From the NCBI GenBank assembly GCA_900471925.1, contig UCGV01000024.1, positions 186,001 to 250,000 on the forward strand: DNA of 64,000 nt, given 5' to 3'. Every line of letters begins with the position of its first letter. The stretch's first letter is position 1. A model generated the notes under the pieces. The model searched no databases. It was not told the origin of the DNA and was given only the letters and a program-made list of their open reading frames with translations. The position numbers and the translations under genes are program-made. This stretch comes from Hyphomicrobiales bacterium. GTDB lineage: Bacteria > Pseudomonadota > Alphaproteobacteria > Rhizobiales > Rhizobiaceae. Positions 35,372 to 42,641 of this stretch are shown in pieces.

Positions 35372-35464
35372 GGCTGCACCTCGCAGCCGCAAACAGTTTT
35401 TGAAGTGAGTGTGAAAACAGAAAAACGCATACCGCAATGGGCATGCGCATTTGGCATGGTGAGC

Positions 35465-35482
35465 TTTTTCATCGATGAAAAA
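35465..35482. repeat. 18-bp perfect palindrome before the TerC-like gene
   Basis: TTTTTCATCGATGAAAAA, a perfect inverted repeat centred on ATCGAT, 94 bp before the TerC-like start codon. On the minus strand its first T run is the T run of the upstream terminator stem. It may be a protein site, or an RNA hairpin that competes with the terminator. Confidence 0.6.
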
Positions 35483-35505
35483 TCCGCCGGCTAATTTGCA
35501 GGCGG
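35478..35505 (-). terminator. Leader terminator (attenuator) of the TerC-like gene
   Basis: Read on the minus strand, CCGCCTGC pairs with GCCGGCGG (7 of 8 pairs, 6-nt loop) and is followed at once by ATTTTTC. This is a Rho-independent terminator about 110 bp before the start codon, with no gene between the presumed promoter and it. A terminator inside a 5' leader is the usual output module of a riboswitch or attenuator. Confidence 0.65.
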
Positions 35506-35700
35506 TACCGACATCACGAGAGCGCCGTAAAAACTCTCGCCAGAGGGGCCCGGCACCAGGGTTCCCCCGCAGCCGATGTCTGGATGAGGCGGCGGGTGCA
35601 CCACTAGGTAGTCATGTTGCCGCGCCAGTCAAGATGCCCGTTGAGGCAGGGTTAGCGATTTCTTTGGAACCATACCGGCCTTCACCCGTTCCAACCTAGC
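35506..35700 (-). promoter_or_regulatory. Structured two-domain RNA leader, riboswitch candidate
   Basis: Two folded domains are visible by pairing. Domain A (35510-35580) is a three-way junction: closing stem GACATC/GATGTC, a hairpin CGAGAG/CTCTCG (35517-35539), and a hairpin GGGG-CCC/GGG-TT-CCCC (35545-35567). Domain B (35604-35699) is closed by CTAGG/CCTAG and holds TTGGAAC/GTTCCAA (35664-35694) and TGCC/GGCA (35635-35648). On the minus strand the order is domain B, domain A, terminator, TerC-like gene. The yybP-ykoY manganese riboswitch is common before TerC genes, but its GGGGAGUA core is not visible. The stems are strand-symmetric, so a plus-strand role cannot be excluded. Confidence 0.5.
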
Positions 35701-35744
35701 TGAGCCGATGAAAACATCTCTGATACTCTTGAAGGAGGGCGACG

Positions 35745-35981
35745 ATGCATAATTCGACCCATGTTCCCGACAAGCGCACGGAAGCTTCCGACCGCATGAA
35801 GCGGGCAAGACCCAATCGCATGCAGAAGGCGCAGGTGCTTCCCCCGCACCATGTCGATCTGACGCTGACGCCCGGTGTGATCCACGACATTCACGTGCCG
35901 GCGCATGTGACCGGCAGCGACCTTTCCAGGGGCGGGCCCGATATCAAGAACCATGGCCCCGTCGAAAAACCCGTGCGCTGA
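35745..35981 (+). CDS. Small hypothetical protein, 78 residues
   Basis: A hydrophilic 78-residue protein with a basic first half (RTEASDRMKRARPNRMQKAQ) and a His/Pro-rich second half (LPPHHVDLTLTPGVIHDIHV). There is no signal peptide or membrane segment. A strong GAAGGAGGGCGACG binding site precedes the ATG. The 58-residue gene starts 37 bp after it, and a terminator follows that gene, so the two look like one operon. I do not recognise the family. Confidence 0.6.
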   Translation: MHNSTHVPDKRTEASDRMKRARPNRMQKAQVLPPHHVDLTLTPGVIHDIHVPAHVTGSDLSRGGPDIKNHGPVEKPVR

Positions 35982-36018
35982 AAAACAGTTCCCAATAGAC
36001 AAGACAGGTGAGATACGA

Positions 36019-36195
36019 ATGACGATCAATCTTGTGCCGCGTGATATCTTCATCCAGCACGAACATGAGTGGCAGGCCGTGCGTGAGGCGGCCGAACGCC
36101 GGATCGATATCGGCAGGCGCGAGACGCCATCCGTGTCGTCAGGAGGGCAATCCACGAAGCCTGCCGGCCAGGCTTCGGCAGCGCAAAGCTGCTGA
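36019..36195 (+). CDS. Small hypothetical protein, 58 residues
   Basis: The frame starts MTINLVPRDIFIQHEHEWQA and continues with a charged helix-like stretch, then a Ser/Gln/Ala-rich tail ending in Cys. AGGTGAG precedes the ATG at 36019; the longer open frame from 35953 overlaps the upstream gene and lacks a site. A good terminator begins 23 bp after the stop. The function is unknown and I recognise no family. Confidence 0.55.
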   Translation: MTINLVPRDIFIQHEHEWQAVREAAERRIDIGRRETPSVSSGGQSTKPAGQASAAQSC

Positions 36196-36217
36196 ACGCG
36201 ATCTAAAGCTTAAGATG

Positions 36218-36244
36218 ACGCCTGGCGGCCTGCCGGGCGTTTTC
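36218..36244 (+). terminator. Rho-independent terminator after the two small genes
   Basis: ACGCCTGGC pairs with GCCGGGCGT (9 pairs including one wobble, 5-nt loop) and is followed by TTTCGTTTT. Confidence 0.85.
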
Positions 36245-36352
36245 GTTTTGGGCGGCATTCCAGCTTGGAAAAGCGCTCGGCGATCCTGTCTTGCCAACCT
36301 TTCGGAAAGGATTGGGCGGCGATAATCCGGCCCGTTCAAAGGAATCGGACCG

Positions 36353-37069
36353 ATGGCCAAGACAGCGACACGCGGCCGCCGCAAGGCGCCGGCAAAAAAG
36401 AAGAGCAACGCGTCCTCAGGCGGCGCGATGCCCTGGTTGGTGATCGGTATCGCTGCGGTCGGTGCGATCGCCGCCTATGACAATTGGAAGAGTATCCGGC
36501 CAATGCTCGGCAATGCACCTGCGGCCATCGTTCGCGACACTGCCGAGGCCAAGCCTCCCGCAGCCAAGGAAGTGCCGAAGCAGGTCGCGGTGGCCGCCGC
36601 AGCGGTCAAGCCGAAGCAGGCAAGCGAGCCGGTGCCGCCGGCGGCAATCCCCTCCGCTCCGGTGCCGACGGCGAAGATCGTACCAGCTTCCGTCTCCCCC
36701 ATCTCTCCTTCCGCTTTGCAAAGCGCCAAGGCTGCTTTCGGCTATTGCGGTCAGGGCGAGCATATCAACTGCGTCGGTGACGCCGGTACCTTCTGGTACA
36801 AGGGCGAGAAGATCGTCATTGCCGATATGGTGAGCCCGGACGTCGATCGGGCGCGCTGCGAGGACGAACGCAGGATCGCCTTTGCCGCCAAGTCGCGGCT
36901 GCTGGCGCTGCTCAATGCCGGTCCGTTCAACATGAATGCCGCAGGCGCGTCAGGCGATCGGGGTGCGCCCCGTGTCGTTTCCCGCGACGGCCGCTCTTTC
37001 GGCACGCGGCTCATCGACGAGGGGCTGGCCAGGAAGCCAGGCGCTGCCGGCGGCTCCTGGTGCGCCTGA
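36353..37069 (+). CDS. Membrane-anchored thermonuclease-fold (SNase-like) protein
   Basis: A 238-residue protein. A basic N-terminus (KTATRGRRKAPAKKK) precedes one membrane helix (MPWLVIGIAAVGAIAAY, about 26-42), then an Ala/Pro/Val-rich linker to about residue 125, and a C-terminal domain with the staphylococcal-nuclease-like pattern: HINCVGDAGTFWYKGEKIVI, ADMVSPDV, then FGTRLIDEGLARKPG. Catalytic Arg/Glu positions of true thermonucleases cannot be confirmed by eye, so it may be a non-catalytic OB-fold version. The topology suggests a periplasmic domain. It appears to be monocistronic. Confidence 0.7.
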   Translation: MAKTATRGRRKAPAKKKSNASSGGAMPWLVIGIAAVGAIAAYDNWKSIRPMLGNAPAAIVRDTAEAKPPAAKEVPKQVAVAAAAVKPKQASEPVPPAAIPSAPVPTAKIVPASVSPISPSALQSAKAAFGYCGQGEHINCVGDAGTFWYKGEKIVIADMVSPDVDRARCEDERRIAFAAKSRLLALLNAGPFNMNAAGASGDRGAPRVVSRDGRSFGTRLIDEGLARKPGAAGGSWCA

Positions 37070-37095
37070 GGCGATTGTAAGGCTAACTAAATTCG

Positions 37096-37572
37096 TTACT
37101 TTTTTGCGGGCGTCTTGCCACTGGTGCGGAAGCTGCCGGTGAAGGATGCGTCCTTGCTCTCTGCAGTACATTCGATGGCCGTCGGCTTGCCGGAATAAGG
37201 ATTGCCGAAGGTGCAGGAGCCGGCAACCTTCACTTCACCTGTCATCTTGTTGCCTACACCCGTCGTGACGAGGGCTAGCGGCAGACGAGCATTGCCGTTC
37301 GACGCGGGCTTGATGCCCTTTCCGTCGCCCTGGAAGCCCAGCAGCTTGCCATCCGAGGTGAAGATGAAGGTGACGGTGCCGTTGACCAGCGTCACGCTTG
37401 CCAATTCTCCTTTGCAGCCCTTCGTGGCATCGAATTTCGCGACGACCAGTTTCTGACATTTGCCACCGAGGGCGATGACACCGGGCGCACCCGGAAAGTT
37501 GTCATCCGCCTGCGCGGCAGCGGCAAAGGCGAGGGTGGAGAAAGCGGCGACGGCAAGCGCGGAGAATTTCAT
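37096..37572 (-). CDS. Secreted hypothetical protein, 158 residues
   Basis: The signal peptide is clear (KFSALAVAAFSTLAFAAAAQA, cut before DDNFPG). The mature ~137 residues contain four cysteines (GGKCQKL, TKGCKG, GSCTFG, IECTAE), likely forming two disulfides, in a beta-rich chain rich in Gly and Thr. It ends in a Lys-rich tail. I do not recognise the family. It is convergent with the SNase-like gene, 26 bp apart, with no clear shared terminator. Confidence 0.65.
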   Translation of the reverse strand: MKFSALAVAAFSTLAFAAAAQADDNFPGAPGVIALGGKCQKLVVAKFDATKGCKGELASVTLVNGTVTFIFTSDGKLLGFQGDGKGIKPASNGNARLPLALVTTGVGNKMTGEVKVAGSCTFGNPYSGKPTAIECTAESKDASFTGSFRTSGKTPAKK

Positions 37573-37691
37573 TTCGGATCGAACCCCATGTCATGGCGAG
37601 ACGAATCAACGCCTCGGGCTCCATTATCGCGCATGGCATGGCTCTGTGTCCGAATTTGGTTTCGGACATTGAGCAACGATTTCTTATCGTC

Positions 37692-38036
37692 TCAGCACGG
37701 ATACATTTTCTTCAATGAAGTGAGCAGGATGAGGGGATAAACCTGGAACGTTTCCTCACCGATATCCGGGTGCAACTCCAGATACTTCTCCACGATCGCG
37801 ACATATTCGGTCTGCGAAATCGAGGCATTCCGCGGCAAACAATATAGGCGTGGCTTGCCTTCATCCACGAGGTCAGTATTCACCCATTCAAGTGTCCTTC
37901 CAGCCCCACCGATCAGCATCGTGATGACGCTTGTCTGCTTGCTCTCCATCAGTGCGCGCAACGTCATATCTTCTTTTGCGGAAGCCGGGTTCCAGCTCAG
38001 AGCCAGCAGCAATATCAATCCAATAAAAATTCTCAT
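37692..38036 (-). CDS. Rap1a/Tai-like secreted protein
   Basis: A 114-residue protein with a signal peptide (RIFIGLILLLALSWNPASA) and a C-terminal motif typical of the Rap1a domain: YCLPRNASISQTEYVAIVEK, then YLELHPDIGEETF and LLTSLKKMYPC. Two conserved cysteines frame the domain. Rap1a proteins were first described as periplasmic immunity proteins for type VI effectors, but many homologues stand alone. No toxin or T6SS gene is nearby, so immunity is not implied. The ATG at 38036 follows GGAGG; the longer frame from 38135 is rejected. Confidence 0.65.
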   Translation of the reverse strand: MRIFIGLILLLALSWNPASAKEDMTLRALMESKQTSVITMLIGGAGRTLEWVNTDLVDEGKPRLYCLPRNASISQTEYVAIVEKYLELHPDIGEETFQVYPLILLTSLKKMYPC

Positions 38037-38181
38037 TTGTACCTCCAATGATGGAGAACAAAAGAACAGTGCAACCCGCCAGTCAAGCCGCATTCCGGTA
38101 GAGCTGCACGCCTTCTCTGCTAATTGGGCGGTCAACTCGCCTGGTTCTGAGAGGGACTGCCAGACGCAGGTCGACGGAACT

Positions 38182-38212
38182 AAAAAGGCCTTTCGATTTC
38201 TCGAAAGGCCTT
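38182..38212 (-). terminator. Rho-independent terminator of tRNA-Val
   Basis: A perfect 12-bp stem (AAGGCCTTTCGA with TCGAAAGGCCTT) around a TTTC loop, followed on the minus strand by TTTTTA. It lies 19 bp past the tRNA 3' end. Confidence 0.9.
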
Positions 38213-38231
38213 GCTTTTCAGCTAATTAGGA

Positions 38232-38306
<75 letters not shown>

Positions 38307-38390
38307 ATCCGATGTCGGCGCATAGACCACAAAACCTCCGGAGCCGTCAATAGGCTTTTTTGAAGTTTTGTGACGAACCGCCGACAAGCC

Positions 38391-38753
38391 TTATGCGGCA
38401 AGCATTTTGTTGACCTCGTCAACGAGGTCGCGCAGGTGGAAAGGCTTGGAAAGTACCTTCGCATCCTTCGGAGCCTTCGAATCAGGGTTCAGCGCAACGG
38501 CTGCAAAGCCGGTGATGAACATGACCTTCAGGTCCGGATCGAGTTCGGTTGCGCGGCGCGCAAGCTCGATGCCATCCATTTCCGGCATGACGATGTCGGT
38601 CAGCAGCAGGGAAAAGGGTTCTTCGCGCAGGCGGTCATAAGCGCTCGCACCATTGTCGTAGGAAAGAACCTTGTAACCGGCCTTTTCGAGCGCCTTCACG
38701 AGGAAGCGGCGCATGTCATTGTCGTCTTCGGCGAGAAGTATCTTCTGAGTCAT
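38391..38753 (-). CDS. cpdR: Single-domain response regulator CpdR
   Basis: A 120-residue stand-alone receiver domain with an acidic pair (AEDDND), phospho-acceptor Asp53 (LLLTDIVMPEMDG), Thr in MFITGFAA and Lys in LSKPFHL. Sequence and length fit CpdR. In Caulobacter and Sinorhizobium, unphosphorylated CpdR primes the ClpXP protease for cell-cycle substrates such as PdeA and (indirectly) CtrA, and phosphorylation through the CckA-ChpT relay blocks this. The chain ends LAA, matching the Ala-Ala tail that makes CpdR itself a ClpXP substrate. It is monocistronic and divergent from the amidohydrolase gene. Confidence 0.92.
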   Translation of the reverse strand: MTQKILLAEDDNDMRRFLVKALEKAGYKVLSYDNGASAYDRLREEPFSLLLTDIVMPEMDGIELARRATELDPDLKVMFITGFAAVALNPDSKAPKDAKVLSKPFHLRDLVDEVNKMLAA

Positions 38754-38942
38754 TAATCCAGACCGCTGATCATTTATGTTTTTATGGGATACCAGCCCTC
38801 TACACTAGACTTTGCCCGGTAAACAACCGGTGAAATCGCCCAGCCGAGGCCGCCATCCGTTCTATGTAGTATGGACTTAAGGGCAGGCAACTGGCAACAT
38901 GGGCATCACAGCCAGTTGATGACATGGTAAAGAGGGCAGAAA

Positions 38943-39824
38943 GTGCCGGAAATACGCGAATACGAGCTTTTTGAAGTGCATGAGCCCGTGTCGCAGACCA
39001 TCCCCTTCGTCTACAACTCTCCCCATAGCGGCCGTATTTATCCACCGGAATTCATCGCCCAGTCGCGTCTGGAAGGTATCTCGATACGCCGTTCCGAGGA
39101 CCACTATGTCGACGAGCTTTTCGGTGCGGCTGTCGATCTCGGTGCGCCGCTGTTGCTGGCGAATTTTCCACGCGCCTATCTCGACGTCAACCGTGAGCCC
39201 TACGAACTTGATCCGCGCATGTTCGACGGGCTGCTGCCGCCTTATGCGAACGTCAATTCGCTGAGGGTGGCGGGCGGGCTCGGTACGATCCCCCGTATCG
39301 TCGCGGAAAACATGGAAATCTATGCGCGCCGGTTGCCCGTTCAGGAAGGGCTCGAACGTGTCGAAAGCGTCTACAAGCCCTATCACTCGACATTGCGGCG
39401 GCTGATTGCACGCACGCATGTGCAGTTCGGCTTCGGCGTGCTGATCGATTGTCATTCCATGCCGGGCAATGTGCGTGTCGCCGGCAGCAATGCGCGGCCG
39501 GATTTCATTATCGGCGACCGCTATGGAACCAGCGCGTCGGCGGAGCTGTCGCGGACTGCGATCAGCATTCTCGAGGAAATGGGTTTCGCAGCGATCCGCA
39601 ACAAACCCTATGCCGGCGGCTTCATCACCGAGCATTACGGACGCCCGTCGCGCGGGCTGCATGCGCTGCAGATCGAAGTGAACCGCTCGATCTATGTGGA
39701 TGAAGTCACGCTGGAGAAGCGGCCGGATTTTTCCGTTGTCGCGGGGGCGGTCACGGCCTTCATGCGGCAGATGGCCGACTATGTCGAGAAATTCTCCGGC
39801 GACCGAGCGCTTGCAGCCGAGTAA
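38943..39824 (+). CDS. N-formylglutamate amidohydrolase family protein
   Basis: A 293-residue FGase-family hydrolase, of the kind that releases glutamate and formate in histidine breakdown. Metal-site motifs are visible: NSPHSGRIYPPEF near the N-terminus and VLIDCHSMPG in the middle, with ALQIEVNRSIYVDE later. The start is GTG at 38943 with AGAGGG ahead. No other hut genes are adjacent, so a role outside histidine use is possible, and the substrate is not proven. Its 3' end meets the terminator of the convergent sRNA. Confidence 0.88.
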   Translation: MPEIREYELFEVHEPVSQTIPFVYNSPHSGRIYPPEFIAQSRLEGISIRRSEDHYVDELFGAAVDLGAPLLLANFPRAYLDVNREPYELDPRMFDGLLPPYANVNSLRVAGGLGTIPRIVAENMEIYARRLPVQEGLERVESVYKPYHSTLRRLIARTHVQFGFGVLIDCHSMPGNVRVAGSNARPDFIIGDRYGTSASAELSRTAISILEEMGFAAIRNKPYAGGFITEHYGRPSRGLHALQIEVNRSIYVDEVTLEKRPDFSVVAGAVTAFMRQMADYVEKFSGDRALAAE

Positions 39825-39839
39825 TTCTGGCCTCAGGTC

Positions 39840-39920
39840 AAAAAAAACCGCGCCTTGTCAGCGCGGCTAAGTCTAGGGAGGAAACACCCAAGGAGGGTAT
39901 TTACAGTCAGAAGACTGTAG
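39840..39920 (-). ncRNA. mmgR: mmgR / suhB-motif small RNA (alpha-r8 type)
   Basis: On the minus strand: hairpin 1 TACAGTC-TTCT-GACTGTA (39902-39919), a small ACCC/GGGT hairpin, an unpaired C-rich stretch GTTTCCTCCCTAG, then a terminator CCGCGC/GCGCGG followed by eight T. The ~80-nt length, the CCTCCC target-binding stretch and the position next to an inositol-monophosphatase-family gene match the suhB motif RNA, known in Sinorhizobium meliloti as mmgR, an Hfq-associated sRNA affecting polyhydroxybutyrate granules and surface polysaccharide. A promoter with TTGACA and a 17-bp spacer sits exactly upstream. Confidence 0.85.
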
Positions 39921-39925
39921 CTAGG

Positions 39926-39954
39926 AAACTACTGCTGCATTGCACAATTGTCAA
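39926..39954 (-). promoter_or_regulatory. Sigma-70-type promoter of the mmgR-like sRNA
   Basis: Minus-strand TTGACA (39949-39954), 17-bp spacer, TAGTTT (39926-39931). The predicted transcription start near 39919 coincides with the base of the sRNA's first hairpin, giving a transcript of about 80 nt to the T run. Confidence 0.7.
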
Positions 39955-40073
39955 GCATTATATTGCACTGCAAAATCTTTAGGCAGCTATGCGAAAATTG
40001 CCTGTTGTATTTGCATTTCGCCGGTTTTTCGCTATGAAAAACGCCATTTCGCGCCAGTCATACGGATTGTTTC

Positions 40074-40847
40074 ATGTTTCCTGACCGCTCGTTCTTCAAT
40101 CGTCTGGCCGAAGCCGCCAAGGCGGAAACGCTGCCTCGCTTTCGTGCCGGCATCGATATCACCAACAAGCTGGCAACGGGCTTCGATCCGGTCACAGAGG
40201 GCGACAGGGCGGCGGAGACGGCCATTCGCGCGGTGATCGAGGCGCATTTTCCCGAGCACGGCATTCTCGGCGAAGAGCATGGCAATGTCGGCCTCGACCG
40301 TGAACATGTGTGGGTGATCGACCCGATCGACGGCACGCGTGCCTTCATATCGGGCGTGCCGGTCTGGGGCACGCTGATCGGACTGCAGAGGAACGGCCGG
40401 GCGATTGCAGGCATGATCGAGCAGCCCTTTACCGGCGAGCGCTATTTCGGCGACGAGAACGGGTCGATCTATAACGGCCCGGAGGGCGAACGCCGGCTCA
40501 GAGTTCGCGATTGCGGGACGCTCTCAAACGCCATCCTCTTCACCACGTCGCCGCATCTCTTCAACGGCGAGGAAATGGAAAAGTATCGCGATATCGAGAG
40601 CCAGGTCCGGCTCTTCCGATATGGCTGCGATTGCTACGCCTATGCGTTGCTTGCCGCGGGCCATGTCGATCTGGTCATCGAGAACGGGCTCAAGCCTTAT
40701 GATGTCGGCGGGATCATTCCCGTTGTCGAAGGTGCTGGCGGCATCATGACCACCTGGGATGGCGGGCGGCCGGAAAACGGCGGCTCCATCATCGCCGCCG
40801 GCAGCAAGGCGGTCTACGAAGCAGCGATCGCCATCCTGCAGCGCTGA
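40074..40847 (+). CDS. hisN: Inositol-monophosphatase-family phosphatase (HisN-type histidinol-phosphatase)
   Basis: A 257-residue magnesium-dependent phosphatase. Metal ligands are seen in ILGEEHG (64-70) and WVIDPIDGTRAF (80-91), and the C-terminal motif is LKPYDVGGIIPVVEGAGG. The closest functional guess is histidinol-phosphatase HisN; inositol or nucleotide phosphatase activity is possible. The mmgR-like sRNA promoter points away from its 5' region. A copy of a dispersed palindromic repeat begins right after its stop codon. Confidence 0.85.
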   Translation: MFPDRSFFNRLAEAAKAETLPRFRAGIDITNKLATGFDPVTEGDRAAETAIRAVIEAHFPEHGILGEEHGNVGLDREHVWVIDPIDGTRAFISGVPVWGTLIGLQRNGRAIAGMIEQPFTGERYFGDENGSIYNGPEGERRLRVRDCGTLSNAILFTTSPHLFNGEEMEKYRDIESQVRLFRYGCDCYAYALLAAGHVDLVIENGLKPYDVGGIIPVVEGAGGIMTTWDGGRPENGGSIIAAGSKAVYEAAIAILQR

Positions 40848-40896
40848 AGCATGTCGCGCAAAAGTGTTCGGCGGTTTTGCGAACACGACATGCGTG
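40848..40896 (+). repeat. Dispersed rhizobial palindromic repeat, copy 1
   Basis: About 48 bp with CATGTCGCGCAAAA near one end and GCGGTTTTGCG in the middle, ending in CGACATGCG; GCATGTCG and CGACATGC are inverted ends. It matches copy 2 at 42696-42740 in reverse orientation. It lies immediately after a stop codon, typical of REP-like intergenic elements. Confidence 0.7.
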
Positions 40897-40906
40897 AGAT
40901 AAGGCT

Positions 40907-41878
40907 TCAGGCGCCGATTGCCGTTACGTCTTCGGTCGATTCGGCATCACTGCCGGGGATGAAGGCGTTAAAAGCAGCAAGGGCTGCGGTTCGGTACATA
41001 TCCCTTTCCTGGAATACCTCGTGGCGGGATCCGTTGATCGGCACGAGCTGGCCGGCACGGAAGTAGCGTGAAAGCCGTTCCTGCGTCGTATAAGGCACTA
41101 GGCCGTCGCGGGTCGGTGCGATGACGACAGATGGGATAGTGATCGAAAAGAGGTGATAGGGCTGGGTCACACGGTCGATCGCCTTCATGCATTCATGCAG
41201 CCAGCGGGCAGTCGGCGATCCCAGCACAAGGTCCGGGTGTTCCTTCATCACGGCAATGTTGCGCTCGAAGCGGGTCTCATCCGATGTCAGCAGATTATCG
41301 GGGAAGCGCAATTCCTTGATCTTGCCGAGCGGCAGATTGCCGAGGCCGATGGCGCAGAGCGCGCCTGAAACCGTACGGATGACGCTCTCGGACGCAGACT
41401 GGCCGCTCAGCCCGAGGAAGGGCGCCGACAGCACCATGCGCTCGATACGGGTCGCAAGATAGGGTGCGGCGGAAAGCGCGATCAGTGCTCCGGTGGAATG
41501 GGCGAGCAGATAGAAGGGCAGGCGGGTATCCGGCAGGACGATCTTTTCGAGGAACGTGTCGAGATCGCGCTCGTAATCTGAAAAACGGCGGATATGGCCG
41601 TGATTGCGCTTCTTGATCAGCCGGGAAGAGCCACCCTGGCCGCGAAGATCGAAAGTGGCGACCCACAGGCCCTTGGCGGTGAGATCGCGGATCGTCTCGT
41701 AATATTTCTCGATATATTCGCTGCGCCCATGAAGCAGGACGACCGTGCCGTGGGCAACCGGCGTTTGCGACCGGAAGACGGCATAACGCAACCTATGGCC
41801 GTCGTGGCTCTCGAAAAAGCCTTCGGTTCTGTTCTCCGGTACCGGATTGTCTGGGCTCGAATACAGAACCTGTTCCAT
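40907..41878 (-). CDS. Alpha/beta hydrolase, lysophospholipase (PldB)-like
   Basis: A 323-residue Hydrolase_4-type enzyme. VVLLHGRSEYIEKYYETI holds the oxyanion region, FDLRGQGGSSR follows, and the nucleophile elbow is LLAHSTGALIAL (Ser in HSTG). The C-terminal acid and His are likely in IAPTRDGLVPY and NGSRHEVFQERDMYR. There is no signal peptide. Such enzymes cleave lysophospholipids or monoglycerides; the actual substrate is unknown. It is monocistronic. Confidence 0.87.
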   Translation of the reverse strand: MEQVLYSSPDNPVPENRTEGFFESHDGHRLRYAVFRSQTPVAHGTVVLLHGRSEYIEKYYETIRDLTAKGLWVATFDLRGQGGSSRLIKKRNHGHIRRFSDYERDLDTFLEKIVLPDTRLPFYLLAHSTGALIALSAAPYLATRIERMVLSAPFLGLSGQSASESVIRTVSGALCAIGLGNLPLGKIKELRFPDNLLTSDETRFERNIAVMKEHPDLVLGSPTARWLHECMKAIDRVTQPYHLFSITIPSVVIAPTRDGLVPYTTQERLSRYFRAGQLVPINGSRHEVFQERDMYRTAALAAFNAFIPGSDAESTEDVTAIGA

Positions 41879-42113
41879 GGCAACATGCTCTTCGCGTGAG
41901 AGATATACTAGGGGATATAGAAGGAATCGGGAAAATCAATGGAGAAAATACCATTCAATATAAGTGAAGTATAATACATTAAGATTTTTCTATATGGCAA
42001 GCTTCGCGAAAGCACAGACACGTTATGGTTACTGCGAACGAAAGATTTGTCCCGGCATGACGCCGGTTGTCCGCACGTTCATGACTGAAGATTGGGGCGC
42101 CGGGAGGCTGGCC

Positions 42114-42641
42114 ATGAATTCGGTTTCTTCCGTCGGGTCTGTCAGTTCCGGCGTCCACCAATCAACCGGCCCCGAGCGGCCGGAGTCCGTTACCGACTAT
42201 CTACAGTCGGATTATTTAAGCATTGATCCGCCGGATGTGCATCTGGCGATGTTGAAATTGTTCGGCGACGACCAGAAGGCTCAAGCCCCGTTCGCGCAGA
42301 AATATGCTGCCGTCATGGCGATGCCGCAGAACGTCGGCATCTCACCGGAAAACGGACAGTTTCTCGCGCTTGAGCAGATGATCATGAAGAACCGAGACGC
42401 CTTTCCGGCAGACGGATTCACGATCACCACGAAACTGCCGGGCGGCGGATCCATTGTCGCCGAAGTACCGCCAACCAAGGGCGCCGGCAAGGATGGCGGA
42501 AACCCGCTGTCGATCTTTTCCAGCAGCGATTCAGCTGCGCTTTCGCGTATCGTCAGCGCACTCGTTCTCAGTCATCAGGACAATGCTGCCACCGGCGGGA
42601 TGAATGCGACGCAAGACCAGCTTGCAGGGCTTTACGCCTGA
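42114..42641 (+). CDS. Hypothetical protein, 175 residues
   Basis: It begins MNSVSSVGSVSSGVHQS, a Ser-rich start without a signal peptide, followed by a mostly helical middle (PPDVHLAMLKLFGDDQKAQ, then FLALEQMIMKNRDAFPADGF) and a Gly/Ser-rich tail. The ATG at 42114 follows GGGAGG by 7 bases; the longer frame from 41964 crosses an AT-rich promoter-like region and is rejected. I recognise no family. The low-complexity Ser-rich start is shared in style, not sequence, with the protein at 53903-54544. Confidence 0.65.
   Translation: MNSVSSVGSVSSGVHQSTGPERPESVTDYLQSDYLSIDPPDVHLAMLKLFGDDQKAQAPFAQKYAAVMAMPQNVGISPENGQFLALEQMIMKNRDAFPADGFTITTKLPGGGSIVAEVPPTKGAGKDGGNPLSIFSSSDSAALSRIVSALVLSHQDNAATGGMNATQDQLAGLYA

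Noticed and set aside
35506..35700. M-box (ykoK) magnesium riboswitch on the plus strand
   Set aside because: Short UAGGU and GUUGCCG pieces recall it, but the conserved core strings are not present and the downstream genes are not magnesium transporters.
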